A stretch of 64,000 nt of DNA from Oceanobacter mangrovi (GCF_019740315.1 NZ_JAHXZR010000011.1:124001-188000), one strand, 5' to 3'. Shown: positions 26,105 to 38,217, counted from the first letter of the stretch. Notes: generated by a model from the sequence alone, not told the origin. Numbers and translations: made by a program.

Positions 26105-27556
26105 TCAGGACTTGCGGGTAATGTGCTTCACCTCGGTGAAAGCACTCAGGCCCCAGGGGCCCAGTTCACGTCCCAGACCACTCTTTTTCATACCGCCCCA
26201 GCTGGTTTCCACCAGCACTTTCTGGTCGCAGTTGAGCCAGATATGACCGGCTTCGAGCTGACAGGCCACCGCCTCGGCACGCTGTTCGTCGCCGCTGACT
26301 ACAGTGGCAGCCAGACCGTATTCACAGTCGTTGGCACGCTCAATGGCTTCCTCAACGGTTGCAAAGGTGCGGCAACATAGTACCGGGCCGAAGATTTCTT
26401 CCTGCCACAGACGACTGCTGACCGGCACATCAACGTAGACGGTTGGCTCGACCATCCATTGGCTGACGCCATCAGAGCAGGCCTTGCCACCGTTCAGACA
26501 CTGCAAACCTTCAGCTTCGGCAATGGCCAGATATTCCATCACCTTGTTGAACTGGGCTTCACACGCCAGCGGGCCCAGCACCGCCTCCGCCGTAGCCGGA
26601 TTCGACGGTTTGAGTTGCGCCACCCGCTGTTGCAGTTGCGCCAGCAACTCAGCCGCAATGCCTTCGTGCACCAGCAAGCGGGAGGTTGCCGAACAGATCT
26701 GGCCGTTATTAAAGAAAATCCCGCCCATAATGGCCTGCAGCGCCACTTCCATATCCGCGTCGTCAAACACAATGATGGAAGACTTGCCGCCCAGCTCAAG
26801 GCTGAGGTTCTTGATCTCCGCCGCCGTTTCCAGAGCAATGCGGGCACCGGTGGCAGTACTGCCGGTGAATGACACCTTGCGCACCTGCGGATGACTCACC
26901 AGTGCGGCACCTGCTTCGCCAGCGCCATAGACAATATTCACTACACCAGCAGGCAGGCCAGCGGCAGTACAAATCTCAGCCAGTATGGATTCCGGCAGCG
27001 GCGTGACTTCCGATGGCTTCAGCACCACAGTACAACCGGCTGCCAGCGCTGGAGCCAGCTTCCAGGAAGTGGTCACGGTGGGGAAATTCCAGGGGGTGAT
27101 GAGCGCAACCACTCCCACAGGTTCACGCCGCAAACGGCTGCTGAAAGCCGGATCGGCAATCGCAACCGCCTGCAGGCCCTGCGCGTCCTGTTGCGCTGCC
27201 AGCTCACGAGCCAGCGCGGCGTAATAGCGGTAGCAGTCGATGGAATCCAGCACATCGTAACCGGCTTCCGTCAGTGGCTTGCCACAGCTGGCGGTAATCG
27301 CGGCAGCGATCTGCTCGCTGCGCAGTTCAATTGCAGAGGCTATCCGATCCAGATAATCCGCCCGTTGCGTTGCAGAGGTCTGACGCCAGCCAACTAACGC
27401 TTGTTCAGCCGAAGCCACCGCCTCGTCCACTTCGGCCTTGCCTGAGCATGGGAACTCGGCAATGGCCTCACGGTTGTACGGATTAACAGACTGCAGGTAA
27501 CCGGCAGGCTGTGAAGCTTGCCGGTTGTTGCCCAGATAGTTTTCAATACGAATCAT
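26105..27556 (-). CDS. Aldehyde dehydrogenase, betaine/4-guanidinobutyraldehyde type
   Basis: 483 aa ALDH. Conserved elements are TPWNFPTVTTSWKLAPALAAG, the cofactor loop FTGSTATGA, the catalytic Glu in LSLELGGKSS, the catalytic Cys in NNGQICSATSR, and a C-terminal MKKSGLGRELG close to betaine aldehyde dehydrogenases. Its unit also has an NCS1 permease and a guanidinobutyrase-type ureohydrolase. This suggests that it oxidises 4-guanidinobutyraldehyde or an aminoaldehyde (as KauB does in Pseudomonas); inference from context. It starts 18 bases after the permease gene, so it is probably co-transcribed. The ribosome site (GTGAAA) is weak. Confidence 0.9.
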   Translation of the reverse strand: MIRIENYLGNNRQASQPAGYLQSVNPYNREAIAEFPCSGKAEVDEAVASAEQALVGWRQTSATQRADYLDRIASAIELRSEQIAAAITASCGKPLTEAGYDVLDSIDCYRYYAALARELAAQQDAQGLQAVAIADPAFSSRLRREPVGVVALITPWNFPTVTTSWKLAPALAAGCTVVLKPSEVTPLPESILAEICTAAGLPAGVVNIVYGAGEAGAALVSHPQVRKVSFTGSTATGARIALETAAEIKNLSLELGGKSSIIVFDDADMEVALQAIMGGIFFNNGQICSATSRLLVHEGIAAELLAQLQQRVAQLKPSNPATAEAVLGPLACEAQFNKVMEYLAIAEAEGLQCLNGGKACSDGVSQWMVEPTVYVDVPVSSRLWQEEIFGPVLCCRTFATVEEAIERANDCEYGLAATVVSGDEQRAEAVACQLEAGHIWLNCDQKVLVETSWGGMKKSGLGRELGPWGLSAFTEVKHITRKS

Positions 27557-27574
27557 GTTATTTCACTTGAACGA

Positions 27575-28903
27575 TTATTCAGCGGCGGATAACTGCGGCG
27601 TTTTGGCAGCAGGCATCAGCTTGTTGAGAATAATGTAGACCACCGACGCAAATACCAGCGTTGCGGCGGTTGAGCCGAACTCCAGTGGCGAAACGTAGGT
27701 GAAGTAGATAGCGAATACAGCGCTGACAACATAGCTGATAAGGGCACTGATATTGATATCCAGACGACCGTTAGTGCGGAAGTTGATTGAGTCCATGTTC
27801 AGCTGACGGCCACCCAGCAGGTAATAGTCGGTCAGGATGATGGAGAACACCGGAATCATCAGCGCGCCGACCAGCAATACCCAGTCGAAGAACGAAGCCA
27901 GCAACAGATCCTGCGCCAGTGTGGCAACCATGATCAGCAGGCCCCAGAACAGCACTGCCACCGGGAAACGCAGCTTTGGCAGCACCGACATTGAGCTCAT
28001 GGAGATGCTGTACAGCACCATGATGTTGGTGGTCATGACCGAGAAGAACATCACCAGCGAACCAATCACCACGTATTCGCCCTGCATGATGTCGGATGGA
28101 TCGTAGGTTGGCTCATGGCCGTGTGCCAGCGAGAACGCTCCCACCAGAATTCCCAAACCCATGGCGATAATGGTGCCCAGCATGTAACCACTGACAATAC
28201 CGGTCGCACTAACCGCCTTGCTCTTGCAGTAACGGTTGTAGTCACACGGCAGGGTAATCCAGGAGAACGCGGTTGCCAGCACGATGTCGAACACAATCGC
28301 GGCAGTCAGGCTTGGCGTATCCGACAACGGCAGGTTCTTGATATCGGTGAGGCCATTTTCGCTCAGCAGACGATAGGTCACTGCCAGCGCCATAATCAGC
28401 ATCAGCGAGGACGCCACGCTTTCGATTTTCTGAACGCCGGAGTGGCCCAGAATGGTGATCACCATCACCAGCCCCTGCGTGATGAAGATACACAGGACGA
28501 TGTTATCGAAACCAAACAGTACATTGACGACCTTGTTGAGCGCCATCGCTCCCAGATAGCCCTGAATCAGCGACCAGCCAGCCAGAATCACCACGTTCAG
28601 TCCGGCAAACAGTTTGGAACCGTGATAACCGTAGGTCGAACGGGCAATCACAAAGGTTGGCAAGCCGGTTTTGGTGCCAACAATGGCCACTGCAGCCAGC
28701 GCCGCACAGCCAATAATGGAACCCAGCAACACCATCATAAAGGCTGATGACGGGCTGACGTCCGGTACAAACATCTGGCCGGTCATCACGGTTGGTGTTA
28801 CCAGCGTGGCGGCCGTCCACAGAAAAATCGTGCCCCACAGCCCGAGGTTTCGGTCTTCTGGCTGGGTTGGCAATATGCTGTCGTGCCCACTCTCTATGCT
28901 CAT
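27575..28903 (-). CDS. NCS1-family permease (cytosine/purine/allantoin type)
   Basis: 442 aa inner-membrane protein with about 12 hydrophobic segments. Typical NCS1 features are the N-terminal PEDRNLGLWGTIFLWTA, FVIARSTYGYHGSKLF, LAGWSLIQGYLGA, and SWITLPCDYNRYCKS. NCS1 proteins import nucleobases and related nitrogen compounds by proton or sodium symport. Neighbouring ureohydrolase and aldehyde dehydrogenase suggest a guanidino compound as cargo, as for permeases next to gbuA/gpuA in Pseudomonas. The substrate is inferred. AGGGA precedes the ATG. Confidence 0.9.
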   Translation of the reverse strand: MSIESGHDSILPTQPEDRNLGLWGTIFLWTAATLVTPTVMTGQMFVPDVSPSSAFMMVLLGSIIGCAALAAVAIVGTKTGLPTFVIARSTYGYHGSKLFAGLNVVILAGWSLIQGYLGAMALNKVVNVLFGFDNIVLCIFITQGLVMVITILGHSGVQKIESVASSLMLIMALAVTYRLLSENGLTDIKNLPLSDTPSLTAAIVFDIVLATAFSWITLPCDYNRYCKSKAVSATGIVSGYMLGTIIAMGLGILVGAFSLAHGHEPTYDPSDIMQGEYVVIGSLVMFFSVMTTNIMVLYSISMSSMSVLPKLRFPVAVLFWGLLIMVATLAQDLLLASFFDWVLLVGALMIPVFSIILTDYYLLGGRQLNMDSINFRTNGRLDINISALISYVVSAVFAIYFTYVSPLEFGSTAATLVFASVVYIILNKLMPAAKTPQLSAAE

Positions 28904-28970
28904 GGTAAATCCCTGAATAATTATAATTGGAATGTCTTAATCGAGGTTTTGTCGTTATTGGCTGGCGCCG

Positions 28971-29927
28971 TTATTCGTTGTCGTACTTAACGCCTGGTAG
29001 CACACAGAGCATTTCGTACAGATAGTTGGCCGCCAGTTGCGAGGTGTTACCGCTGAGATCGTAGGGTGGAGACACCTCTACCAGATCGCCACCTATCAGA
29101 TTCAGGCCCTTACAGCCACGAATGATTTCCAGCCCCTGAATCGAGGTCAGCCCACCCACTTCCGGCGTGCCGGTACCGGGCGCCCAGGCCGGGTCGATGC
29201 CGTCGATATCAAATGACAGGTAAACCGGGCCGTCACCCATCTGCTCACGCACTTCCTTCATCAGTGCTTCGAGCGACTTGTGCCAGCATTGTTCGGCGGT
29301 TACCAACCGGAAGCCCTGTTGCTCACCCCATTTGAAATCGTTGGCGGAATAGCCCTGGGCGCGCTGACCAATCTGCACCACCCGATTGCAGTCCAGCAGA
29401 CCTTCTTCCACCGCCCGGCGGAAGGTCGTGCCATGGGCAATCTTTTCGCCAAACATGTTGTCGTTGGTGTCCGTGTGGGCATCCACATGAATCAGGCCAA
29501 CCGGACCGTGCTTTTTGGCAATCGCCCGCAGAATCGGCAGCGTCAGAGTGTGATCACCACCCAGCGTCAGTGGCGCCAGCGGGTAATCGTTCAGCCGGGT
29601 GTAATAATTTTCGATGATATCGACGGACTTCAGCAGGCTGTAGGTGTTGATCGGCACATCACCGATATCAGCCACAGAGAGCGATTCAAACGGCGCCGCT
29701 CCGGTTGCCATGTTGAAAGGCCGAATCATCACGGATTCAGCACGAATCTGGCGTGGGCCATAACGGGTGCCCGCGCGTTGGGAAGTACCAATGTCCAGCG
29801 GAATCCCCACAAAGGCAACGTCGAGACCTTTCAGGTCTTCAACAAACGGCAACCGCAACATGGTCGCCCGACCGCCAAAACGCGGCATGTCGTTGCCACT
29901 TTGTGGTTGGTGGAAGTGTTTATCCAT
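28971..29927 (-). CDS. gbuA: Ureohydrolase, guanidinobutyrase (agmatinase family)
   Basis: 318 aa manganese enzyme. All metal motifs are intact: GGDHTLTLP, HVDAHTDTND, and SFDIDGIDPAWAPGTGTPE. The N-terminus (HFHQPQSGNDMPRFGGRATMLRLP) is the pattern of guanidinobutyrase and guanidinopropionase rather than of short agmatinases. The enzyme splits 4-guanidinobutyrate to GABA and urea; 3-guanidinopropionate is the main alternative. AGAGGAG precedes the start. First gene of the unit gbuA-permease-ALDH, divergent from a LysR gene, with a palindrome between them. Family secure, exact substrate moderate. Confidence 0.85.
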   Translation of the reverse strand: MDKHFHQPQSGNDMPRFGGRATMLRLPFVEDLKGLDVAFVGIPLDIGTSQRAGTRYGPRQIRAESVMIRPFNMATGAAPFESLSVADIGDVPINTYSLLKSVDIIENYYTRLNDYPLAPLTLGGDHTLTLPILRAIAKKHGPVGLIHVDAHTDTNDNMFGEKIAHGTTFRRAVEEGLLDCNRVVQIGQRAQGYSANDFKWGEQQGFRLVTAEQCWHKSLEALMKEVREQMGDGPVYLSFDIDGIDPAWAPGTGTPEVGGLTSIQGLEIIRGCKGLNLIGGDLVEVSPPYDLSGNTSQLAANYLYEMLCVLPGVKYDNE

Positions 29928-30021
29928 TGCTGGCTCCTCTTTCTGACCGCAAACAGCGTGATGCTTTCAGGACATGTTAGGCAGCCAGCCTTGACCCTAA
30001 AATACGAAATAAAAAATAATC

Positions 30022-30041
30022 ACTTCAGAAATTACTGAAGT
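30022..30041. promoter_or_regulatory. Candidate LysR operator between gbuA and its regulator
   Basis: Palindrome ACTTCAG (30022-30028), six bases, CTGAAGT (30035-30041). It contains the T-N11-A pattern typical of LysR sites. It lies in the 135-base divergent gap, 22 bases before the regulator start. Confidence 0.65.
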
Positions 30042-30062
30042 ATTCAGGAACACCCTAATCTC

Positions 30063-30965
30063 ATGAAAACCGATAAACGCTTCAACATCCGCCTGCTCGA
30101 GGTCTTTGTGGCCGTGGTACAGCATCAGGGCTATTCCGGTGCCCAGCAGGAGCTCAAGCTGACCACTTCCGCAATCAGCAACTACATGAGCGAACTGGAA
30201 GGTAATCTGGGGTTTGTGCTGTGTCAGCGTGGCCGTTCCGGCTTTTCACTGACCGAGAAGGGGCAGCAATTTTTGCATCAGGCGGTCAAGGTGCTGGAAG
30301 AAGTGGAATCGCTGGAGCGCCATGCCGAAGCCCTCAAGGGCGATCAGGGCGGTACCTTCCACATCGCCTTACTGGATGCCACTGTGATGGACAGCGCGCT
30401 GTCGTTCCCGGAAGTGCTGCGACAGTTCAACGAGCGTTTCCCGGCTGTGCACCTGAATCTGCAGATTCGCAGCCCCTACGAGCAGGTACAGGGCATCCTC
30501 AACAACCAGCTGGACCTCGCCATCGGCAACTACCCCTCCAGCATCAACAACGTGATTGAGGAAAAGCTCTATCGCGAACAGCACTGGTTGTATTGCAGCG
30601 ACCAGCATCCCTTGTTCAGCGTGCGGCGGGTGAAAGCCGAACAGATCGCCCAATGCGGCCTGGTAACGCGCAGCTACTGGAATAATGCCGACTTGCGGAA
30701 ACGTGGCTTTGGCCACAGCACTGCCACGGTGGAAAGCATGGAAGCCCAGCTGGCGCTGATTCTGTCCGGTAAATTTGTCGGTTACCTGCCGGAGCACTAC
30801 AGCCAGAACTTCGTCCAGGACGGCCGTTTACGGCCACTGCTGCCAAGTGAATTTGGTTACCAGGCCCCCTTTTCACTGATCTGCCGTCGTGGACGCAGCC
30901 GCGAGCTGTTTATTCGGACCATGCGGGATTTGCTGATCAAGCAGACAACAGGACTGGCGAAGTGA
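30063..30965 (+). CDS. LysR-family regulator of the guanidino-compound locus
   Basis: 300 aa. The N-terminal helix-turn-helix at about 8-68 (IRLLEVFVAVVQHQGYSGAQ, then TTSAISNYMSELEGNLGFVLC) is followed by a binding-protein-like effector domain (IRSPYEQVQGILNNQLDLAIG). It is divergent from gbuA with a palindrome in the shared gap, the usual arrangement for a LysR activator of its neighbour and similar in layout to gbuR/gpuR in Pseudomonas. The ligand is probably the guanidino acid; inference. No terminator was seen; a duplicated tRNA flank follows. Confidence 0.88.
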   Translation: MKTDKRFNIRLLEVFVAVVQHQGYSGAQQELKLTTSAISNYMSELEGNLGFVLCQRGRSGFSLTEKGQQFLHQAVKVLEEVESLERHAEALKGDQGGTFHIALLDATVMDSALSFPEVLRQFNERFPAVHLNLQIRSPYEQVQGILNNQLDLAIGNYPSSINNVIEEKLYREQHWLYCSDQHPLFSVRRVKAEQIAQCGLVTRSYWNNADLRKRGFGHSTATVESMEAQLALILSGKFVGYLPEHYSQNFVQDGRLRPLLPSEFGYQAPFSLICRRGRSRELFIRTMRDLLIKQTTGLAK

Positions 30966-31017
30966 AACCGTACCGGCGCTTCGGGAATAATATTGAGGGA
31001 AAATTTTGCGAAGGAAA

Positions 31018-31142
31018 GCTCGAATCGAACCAGAGGAGGTTCTCACCTCCGTCGCTTGAACGGAGAAGATAACGACATATTTTGGGGATTCGATGTGCCA
31101 GATATTGGCGAGATCTTCTGAGATGGCGCGCTCGGGAGGATT
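31018..31142. repeat. Tandem tRNA-flank repeat, copy 1 (with truncated tRNA-Arg end)
   Basis: 125 bases about 94 percent identical to 31192-31316. Its last 19 bases (31124-31142) equal the 3' end of tRNA-Arg (on the minus strand) and then break off, so a truncated tRNA is embedded. It contains the hairpin GGAGGTTCTCACCTCC. Confidence 0.85.
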
Positions 31143-31191
31143 ACTATCGCCCTGCGGGCCATTGTCGCAAGCGCCAATGTTTTCTCGCGGT

Positions 31192-31316
31192 GCTCGAATC
31201 GAACCCGGGGAGGTTCTCACCTCCGTCGCTTTAACGGAGAAGATGACTACATATTTGGGGGATTCGATGTGCCAGATACTGGCGAGATCTTCTGAGATGG
31301 CGCGCTCGGGAGGATT
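31192..31316. repeat. Tandem tRNA-flank repeat, copy 2 (runs into intact tRNA-Arg)
   Basis: Second copy of the 125-base unit. Its end continues into the complete tRNA-Arg gene at 31298. The 30966-31297 interval is wholly accounted for by the two copies and a 49-base spacer; no gene was seen. Confidence 0.85.
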
Positions 31317-31374
31317 CGAACCTCCGACCGCCTGGTTCGTAGCCAGGTACTCTATCCAGCTGAGCTACGAGCGC
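31298..31374 (-). tRNA. tRNA-Arg (ACG), copy 1
   Basis: 77 nt with encoded CCA. The acceptor stem is GCGCTCG/CGAGCGC and the anticodon stem-loop CTGGCTACGAACCAG gives anticodon ACG (read as ICG). The gene is identical in sequence to the copy at 31419-31495, so it arose by recent duplication or is kept identical by gene conversion. Confidence 0.97.
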
Positions 31375-31418
31375 GCTTCAGAAAATTCACGATAGATTCC
31401 ATCCAAATAGGATTTGAA

Positions 31419-31495
31419 TGGCGCGCTCGGGAGGATTCGAACCTCCGACCGCCTGGTTCGTAGCCAGGTACTCTATCCAGCTGAGCTACGAGCGC
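31419..31495 (-). tRNA. tRNA-Arg (ACG), copy 2
   Basis: 77 nt, same structure and sequence as the copy at 31298-31374, 44 bases away. It probably lies in one transcript with tRNA-Ser upstream. Confidence 0.97.
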
Positions 31496-31573
31496 GTATC
31501 GTGGGGTGCGCATTATAGTAATAAAACTGAAACCGTCAACTACTATTTTACGCGATCTGCGGAGCAGAAAACG

Positions 31574-31664
31574 TGGCGGAGAGAGAGGGATTCGAACCCT
31601 CGATAGGGTATTAACCTATACACCCTTAGCAGGGGTGCGCCTTCAGCCACTCGGCCATCTCTCC
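31574..31664 (-). tRNA. tRNA-Ser (GCT)
   Basis: 91 nt with a long variable arm and encoded CCA. The acceptor stem is GGAGAGA/TCTCTCC and the anticodon loop CTGCTAA gives GCT. The csrA-tRNA-Ser-tRNA-Arg order is conserved in many gammaproteobacteria. Confidence 0.97.
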
Positions 31665-31689
31665 AAATCACGGCGCGCATGATACCACG

Positions 31690-31722
31690 TTTTTTGCATT
31701 TGCAAAGAGGAAATGCAAAAAA
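31690..31722 (-). terminator. Rho-independent terminator of csrA
   Basis: Arms TTTTTTGCATTT (31690-31701) and AAATGCAAAAAA (31711-31722), starting five bases after the csrA stop. The minus-strand RNA ends in a U-run. It separates csrA from the tRNA genes. Confidence 0.85.
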
Positions 31723-31726
31723 ATTA

Positions 31727-31921
31727 TCAGTAGTTGCCGCTCGGCTCACCACCATCTTTTTCGCGCTGAATGCGCTGGTAAATCTCTTCACGGTGTACAG
31801 CTACTTCTTTCGGTGCGTTAACACCGATACGTACCTGGTTTCCCTTAACGCCAAGGACGGTCACTGTTACTTCATCACCGACCATCAATGTCTCGCCTAC
31901 GCGACGGGTCAAAATAAGCAT
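31727..31921 (-). CDS. csrA: Carbon storage regulator CsrA/RsmA
   Basis: 64 aa RNA-binding dimer that represses or activates translation by binding GGA motifs in mRNA leaders. The sequence [40 protein letters not shown] and EIYQRIQ is canonical, including the RNA-contact residues Leu4, Arg6 and Arg44 region. Length is normal. It lies downstream of lysC on the same strand, the conserved order. Its targets and the small RNAs that sequester it are not in the window. Confidence 0.98.
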   Translation of the reverse strand: MLILTRRVGETLMVGDEVTVTVLGVKGNQVRIGVNAPKEVAVHREEIYQRIQREKDGGEPSGNY

Positions 31922-32057
31922 AGGGTTTCTCCTGAAATCCTGTTGGTTAGTTCTAGGGTGCTGCGGCGTAATGCCTGGGTCGTTCTCTCAATATAAGTAT
32001 TGACCATTAAGTCCGGTATGGTCAGCCAAATTATCGAAAATTGAGAACATTTTGTGC

Positions 32058-32091
32058 ATTGGGGTCCTTCCTGTCAGGAAGGTTCCCCAAT
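32058..32091 (-). terminator. Terminator-like hairpin after lysC
   Basis: Long stem with outer arms ATTGGGG / CCCCAAT and inner arms CCTTCC / GGAAGG, 23 bases after the lysC stop. There is no clear T-run on the minus strand, so read-through to csrA is possible. Confidence 0.5.
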
Positions 32092-32113
32092 TTGTAAGAC
32101 AGGAAGAATAAAA

Positions 32114-33355
32114 TCAGGCGGGAACCTGAGTCTCTTCCTCGGCGTCCAGGCCAAAAGCGGTATGCAGGGCGCGTACTGCCAGTTCCAGATATTTTTCGTC
32201 GATCACAACAGAGATTTTGATCTCGGACGTGGTGATCGCCAGAATGTTGATGTTTTCGTCAGCCAGAACCTTGAACATCTTGCTGGCCACACCCGCGTGG
32301 GAACGCATGCCCACACCCACCATCGACACTTTACAGATATTGTCGGTGCCCTTGACCGAACGGGCATTCAGTTCCTGCCCGATCTTTTCCAGGATCGCCT
32401 TGGTCTTGGCGTAATCATTGCGATGCACAGTGAAGGTAAAGTCGGTGGTGCCGTCTTCAGAGACGTTCTGCACAATCATATCGACTTCGATATTGGCTTC
32501 GCTGACAGGACCCAGAATTTTGGAGGCAACGCCCGGAATATCTGGTACACCTTTAACGGTCAGTTTTGCTTCGTCACGGTTGAAAGCAATACCTGAGATA
32601 ACTGGATTTTCCACGGAGCCCATCTCCTCCATTGTGATCAGTGTGCCGTTGCCTTCCTTGAAAGTGGAAAGCACGCGCAGTGGAACCTTGTATTTACCGG
32701 CAAATTCGACCGACCGAATCTGCAAAACCTTGGAGCCGAGGCTGGCCATTTCGAGCATTTCCTCGAAGGTCACCTTTTCCATCCGCCGAGCCGCAGGAAC
32801 AACCCGTGGATCAGTGGTATAAACCCCATCAACATCAGTATAGATCTGGCATTCGTCAGCACCGAGGGCGGCCGCCAGGGCAACACCCGTGGTGTCGGAA
32901 CCGCCACGACCCAGCGTGGTGATGTTGTTGTCGTCATCAATCCCCTGGAAACCGGCAACAATCACAATACCGCCAGCATTCAGCTGGGCACGCATGGAGT
33001 CGGTGTCGATATCTTCGATGCGGGCTTTCATGAACGCGCTGTCAGTTTTGATACCAACCTGCCAGCCGGTATAGGAACGGGCGCTGACGCCACGTTTTTC
33101 CAGCGCCATCGCCAACAAGGCAATGGTGACCTGCTCGCCAGTGGAAACCAGCACGTCCATTTCACGTGGAGAGGGGTTTTCAGAGATGGATTTAGCCAGT
33201 CCAATCAGACGGTTGGTTTCACCGCTCATTGCAGAAACGGTTACCACTACCTGGTGGCCTGCGTCGTGAAAGGATTTCACCTTGTCGGCAACCGCCTCGA
33301 TACGTTCTACCGTACCGACCGAAGTGCCTCCATACTTCTGAACATATAGTGCCAT
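32114..33355 (-). CDS. lysC: Aspartate kinase
   Basis: 413 aa. It phosphorylates aspartate, the first step to lysine, threonine, methionine and diaminopimelate. The kinase domain has KYGGTSVG at the start, [15 protein letters not shown] and [16 protein letters not shown]. Two C-terminal ACT domains (about 265-405) include IPGVASKI and [15 protein letters not shown] and give feedback control by end products. The start is at 33355 ([10 protein letters not shown]); eight upstream codons were rejected. No lysine riboswitch is recognisable in the 33356-33548 leader. It lies between alaS and csrA as in many gammaproteobacteria. Confidence 0.96.
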   Translation of the reverse strand: MALYVQKYGGTSVGTVERIEAVADKVKSFHDAGHQVVVTVSAMSGETNRLIGLAKSISENPSPREMDVLVSTGEQVTIALLAMALEKRGVSARSYTGWQVGIKTDSAFMKARIEDIDTDSMRAQLNAGGIVIVAGFQGIDDDNNITTLGRGGSDTTGVALAAALGADECQIYTDVDGVYTTDPRVVPAARRMEKVTFEEMLEMASLGSKVLQIRSVEFAGKYKVPLRVLSTFKEGNGTLITMEEMGSVENPVISGIAFNRDEAKLTVKGVPDIPGVASKILGPVSEANIEVDMIVQNVSEDGTTDFTFTVHRNDYAKTKAILEKIGQELNARSVKGTDNICKVSMVGVGMRSHAGVASKMFKVLADENINILAITTSEIKISVVIDEKYLELAVRALHTAFGLDAEEETQVPA

Positions 33356-33548
33356 GATGTTACAGCCGAGGTTGACCAATAAAAAAGGGCGCTAATTAAA
33401 CAACAATTGGCATGAACAGGAAAGATACAGCCAGCCCCTGACTGAACAAATTTTAATCATTTGAACGAATGTTTATGTAACCAATATGTTTTATTGATTA
33501 TATAGATTTACACACTGCTATCAGGGCAGGATTTTCAGGCTCCGAAAA

Positions 33549-33577
33549 CAACAAAAGCAGGCGATTGCCTGCTTTTG
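33549..33577 (-). terminator. Rho-independent terminator of alaS
   Basis: Perfect 11-base stem CAAAAGCAGGC (33552-33562) / GCCTGCTTTTG (33567-33577) with loop GATT. The minus-strand RNA ends in a U-rich tail. It lies 43 bases after the alaS stop. Confidence 0.9.
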
Positions 33578-33619
33578 TTGAGTCTGCATCTGGCCACCAA
33601 AGCGGCCGCAGCAAGCGTC

Positions 33620-36247
<2,628 letters not shown>

Positions 36248-36477
36248 ACGAGGGCAAAATTCCGAAGGTTGTTTGCGTCAAAGCGGCGAGTATAGCGGTT
36301 TGAACGCAATTGTCCGAGTCCAACCTCTATATGGTTACGCTATTGTCGAAGTAGATGTCGCGTATCAGAGGTTTTGAGGGATTGAACAAAATAACCACAT
36401 AGTTATACTTGAATCAAATCTGCTGTCGTCCTGAATGACAGCCCATCGAACATAGCCCGCTGTCGGGAGGCCCTGCC

Positions 36478-36681
36478 ATGAATGTTGATCGTTTTGTTTT
36501 TGCTTTCGCCGGTACCGTGATTCTGGTCAGCCTGGCGCTGTCCCAACTGCACAGTGTTAACTGGCTGTGGCTGACTGCTTTTGTAGGTTTTAACCTGCTG
36601 CAATCGGCCTTCACCAGCTTCTGCCCGCTGGCCATTATTCTGAAGAAATTCGGCCTGCAAAGCGGCTGCGCCTTTAAATAA
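36478..36681 (+). CDS. Small inner-membrane protein, DUF2892 family
   Basis: 67 aa with two hydrophobic helices (about 8-22 and 29-45), followed by a CPLAIILKKFGLQSGCAF tail, the pattern of DUF2892 (as in the YgaP membrane part). GGGAGG lies eight bases before the ATG. The two Cys (SFCPL and SGCAF) are typical of the family. In YgaP this domain follows a rhodanese domain; here it stands alone. Function unknown. Confidence 0.8.
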   Translation: MNVDRFVFAFAGTVILVSLALSQLHSVNWLWLTAFVGFNLLQSAFTSFCPLAIILKKFGLQSGCAFK

Positions 36682-36704
36682 GGCGAGCTTCGGAAAGTGT
36701 CGTT

Positions 36705-37193
36705 TTATTGGTCATCATCGTCCGAGGAACGGCACTCATTGATGGCGTACTGGATCTGGTCGGCCGTGTAACCACGGTAGGCCAGAAACCGGTACAGTTT
36801 GGCTTTGTCTTTCTGATCATCCAGATCCAGCCCACGAGCCTTGCGGCGCGCTGCTTCCAGTGCCATTGCAAACCAGTCAGTATCCGATTCACCTATGCCC
36901 TGCCGTACCTGACTGTCGGCAATCCCCTTCTGACGCAACTCCTGCCTGAGACGTACCGGCCCGATTGAGCGCTGGCTTTTGCTACGAACAAAACTGTCGG
37001 TGAAACGCTGGTCGCTCTGCCAACCTCGTTCGGTCAGCTCATCCAGCACCTGATTGAGAATGTCGGCCGATTCAGCCCGGGGAGAGAGTTTGCGGAACAG
37101 CTCCCGACGGGAATGTTCACGTCGGGAGAGTAAGTCCGCTGCAGCCATACGCAAGGCTGCAGCGTCGAGCAGATCAGCTGTCGGCTTCGTCAT
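36705..37193 (-). CDS. recX: Recombination regulator RecX
   Basis: 162 aa, almost entirely helical, with three-helix RecX repeats: [34 protein letters not shown] followed by [13 protein letters not shown], and a C-terminal [20 protein letters not shown]. RecX binds RecA filaments and limits their extension. It directly follows recA; the start at 37193 overlaps the recA end by 20 bases, and an ATG at 37208 is also possible. Probably made by read-through of the recA message. Confidence 0.93.
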   Translation of the reverse strand: MTKPTADLLDAAALRMAAADLLSRREHSRRELFRKLSPRAESADILNQVLDELTERGWQSDQRFTDSFVRSKSQRSIGPVRLRQELRQKGIADSQVRQGIGESDTDWFAMALEAARRKARGLDLDDQKDKAKLYRFLAYRGYTADQIQYAINECRSSDDDDQ

Positions 37194-38217
37194 TGATCTC
37201 GGAGTCATCAGAATCTTCAGAGGTCACAGAAGAAGAAATCAGCTGGGAACGAATACCGGCTTCGATTTCTGCCGCGATTTCCGGATGCTCTTCCAGGTAA
37301 GCAGCAGCGTTAGCCTTGCCCTGACCGATCTTGTTGTCCTGATAGCTGTACCAGGCACCGGCTTTCTGTACCAGATCACACTTCACACCCAGGTCGATGA
37401 CTTCGCCCATGTGGTAGATGCCCTGACCATACATGATCTGGAATTCTGCCTGACGGAACGGTGGAGAAACCTTGTTCTTCACCACTTTCACACGGGTTTC
37501 GTTACCAACCACTTCATCGCCCTGTTTCACCGAACCAATACGGCGGATATCCAGACGAACAGACGCGTAGAACTTCAGGGCGTTACCACCAGTGGTGGTT
37601 TCCGGGCTACCGAACATCACACCAATTTTCATACGAATCTGGTTAATAAAGATCACCAGACAGTTGGCGTTTTTGACGTTGGCGGTGATTTTACGCAGCG
37701 CCTGAGACATCAGACGGGCCTGCAGACCGACGTGGCTGTCGCCCATTTCACCTTCGATTTCAGCTTTTGGCGTCAGCGCAGCAACAGAGTCCACCACAAT
37801 CACATCAACGGCACCGGAACGTACCAGGCTGTCACAGATTTCCAGCGCCTGTTCGCCAGTGTCAGGCTGTGAAACCAGCAGACTGTCGAGATCGATGCCC
37901 AGCTTTTCAGCGTACAGCGGATCAAGTGCGTGTTCGGCGTCGATAATGGCAACGGTTTTACCCATTTTCTGGGCCTGCGCCATGGTCGACAGACACAGCG
38001 TGGTCTTACCAGAACTTTCCGGACCATAGATTTCAACGATACGACCAACCGGCAAACCACCAATGCCCAGTGCAATATCCAGCCCCAGTGAACCGGTAGA
38101 CACAGCCGGAATTGCTTCCCGTGGCTGCTCACCCATTTTCATGATGGCGCCTTTACCAAACTGGCGCTCAATCTGACTCAGAGCGGCATCAAGGGCTTTT
38201 TGTTTGTTCGCGTCCAT
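37174..38217 (-). CDS. recA: Recombinase RecA
   Basis: 347 aa. It forms filaments on single-stranded DNA, drives strand exchange and triggers LexA self-cleavage. Walker [11 protein letters not shown] is at about 67-76, Walker B region [12 protein letters not shown] at about 140, and the L2 loop with [13 protein letters not shown] at about 205. The C-terminal tail is acidic ([15 protein letters not shown]), as usual. ATG at 38217 has GAGGA upstream. A LexA-type box lies 46-65 bases before the start. Confidence 0.98.
   Translation of the reverse strand: MDANKQKALDAALSQIERQFGKGAIMKMGEQPREAIPAVSTGSLGLDIALGIGGLPVGRIVEIYGPESSGKTTLCLSTMAQAQKMGKTVAIIDAEHALDPLYAEKLGIDLDSLLVSQPDTGEQALEICDSLVRSGAVDVIVVDSVAALTPKAEIEGEMGDSHVGLQARLMSQALRKITANVKNANCLVIFINQIRMKIGVMFGSPETTTGGNALKFYASVRLDIRRIGSVKQGDEVVGNETRVKVVKNKVSPPFRQAEFQIMYGQGIYHMGEVIDLGVKCDLVQKAGAWYSYQDNKIGQGKANAAAYLEEHPEIAAEIEAGIRSQLISSSVTSEDSDDSEINDEADS

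Noticed and set aside
31093..31606. Plus-strand frames containing the phrase ARSGGFEPPTAWFVARYSIQL
   Set aside because: These are reverse translations of the tRNA-Arg and tRNA-Ser genes, a well-known annotation artefact.
33356..33548. Possible lysine riboswitch before lysC
   Set aside because: The leader shows no lysine-element helices or conserved core and is too AT-rich and unstructured by eye.
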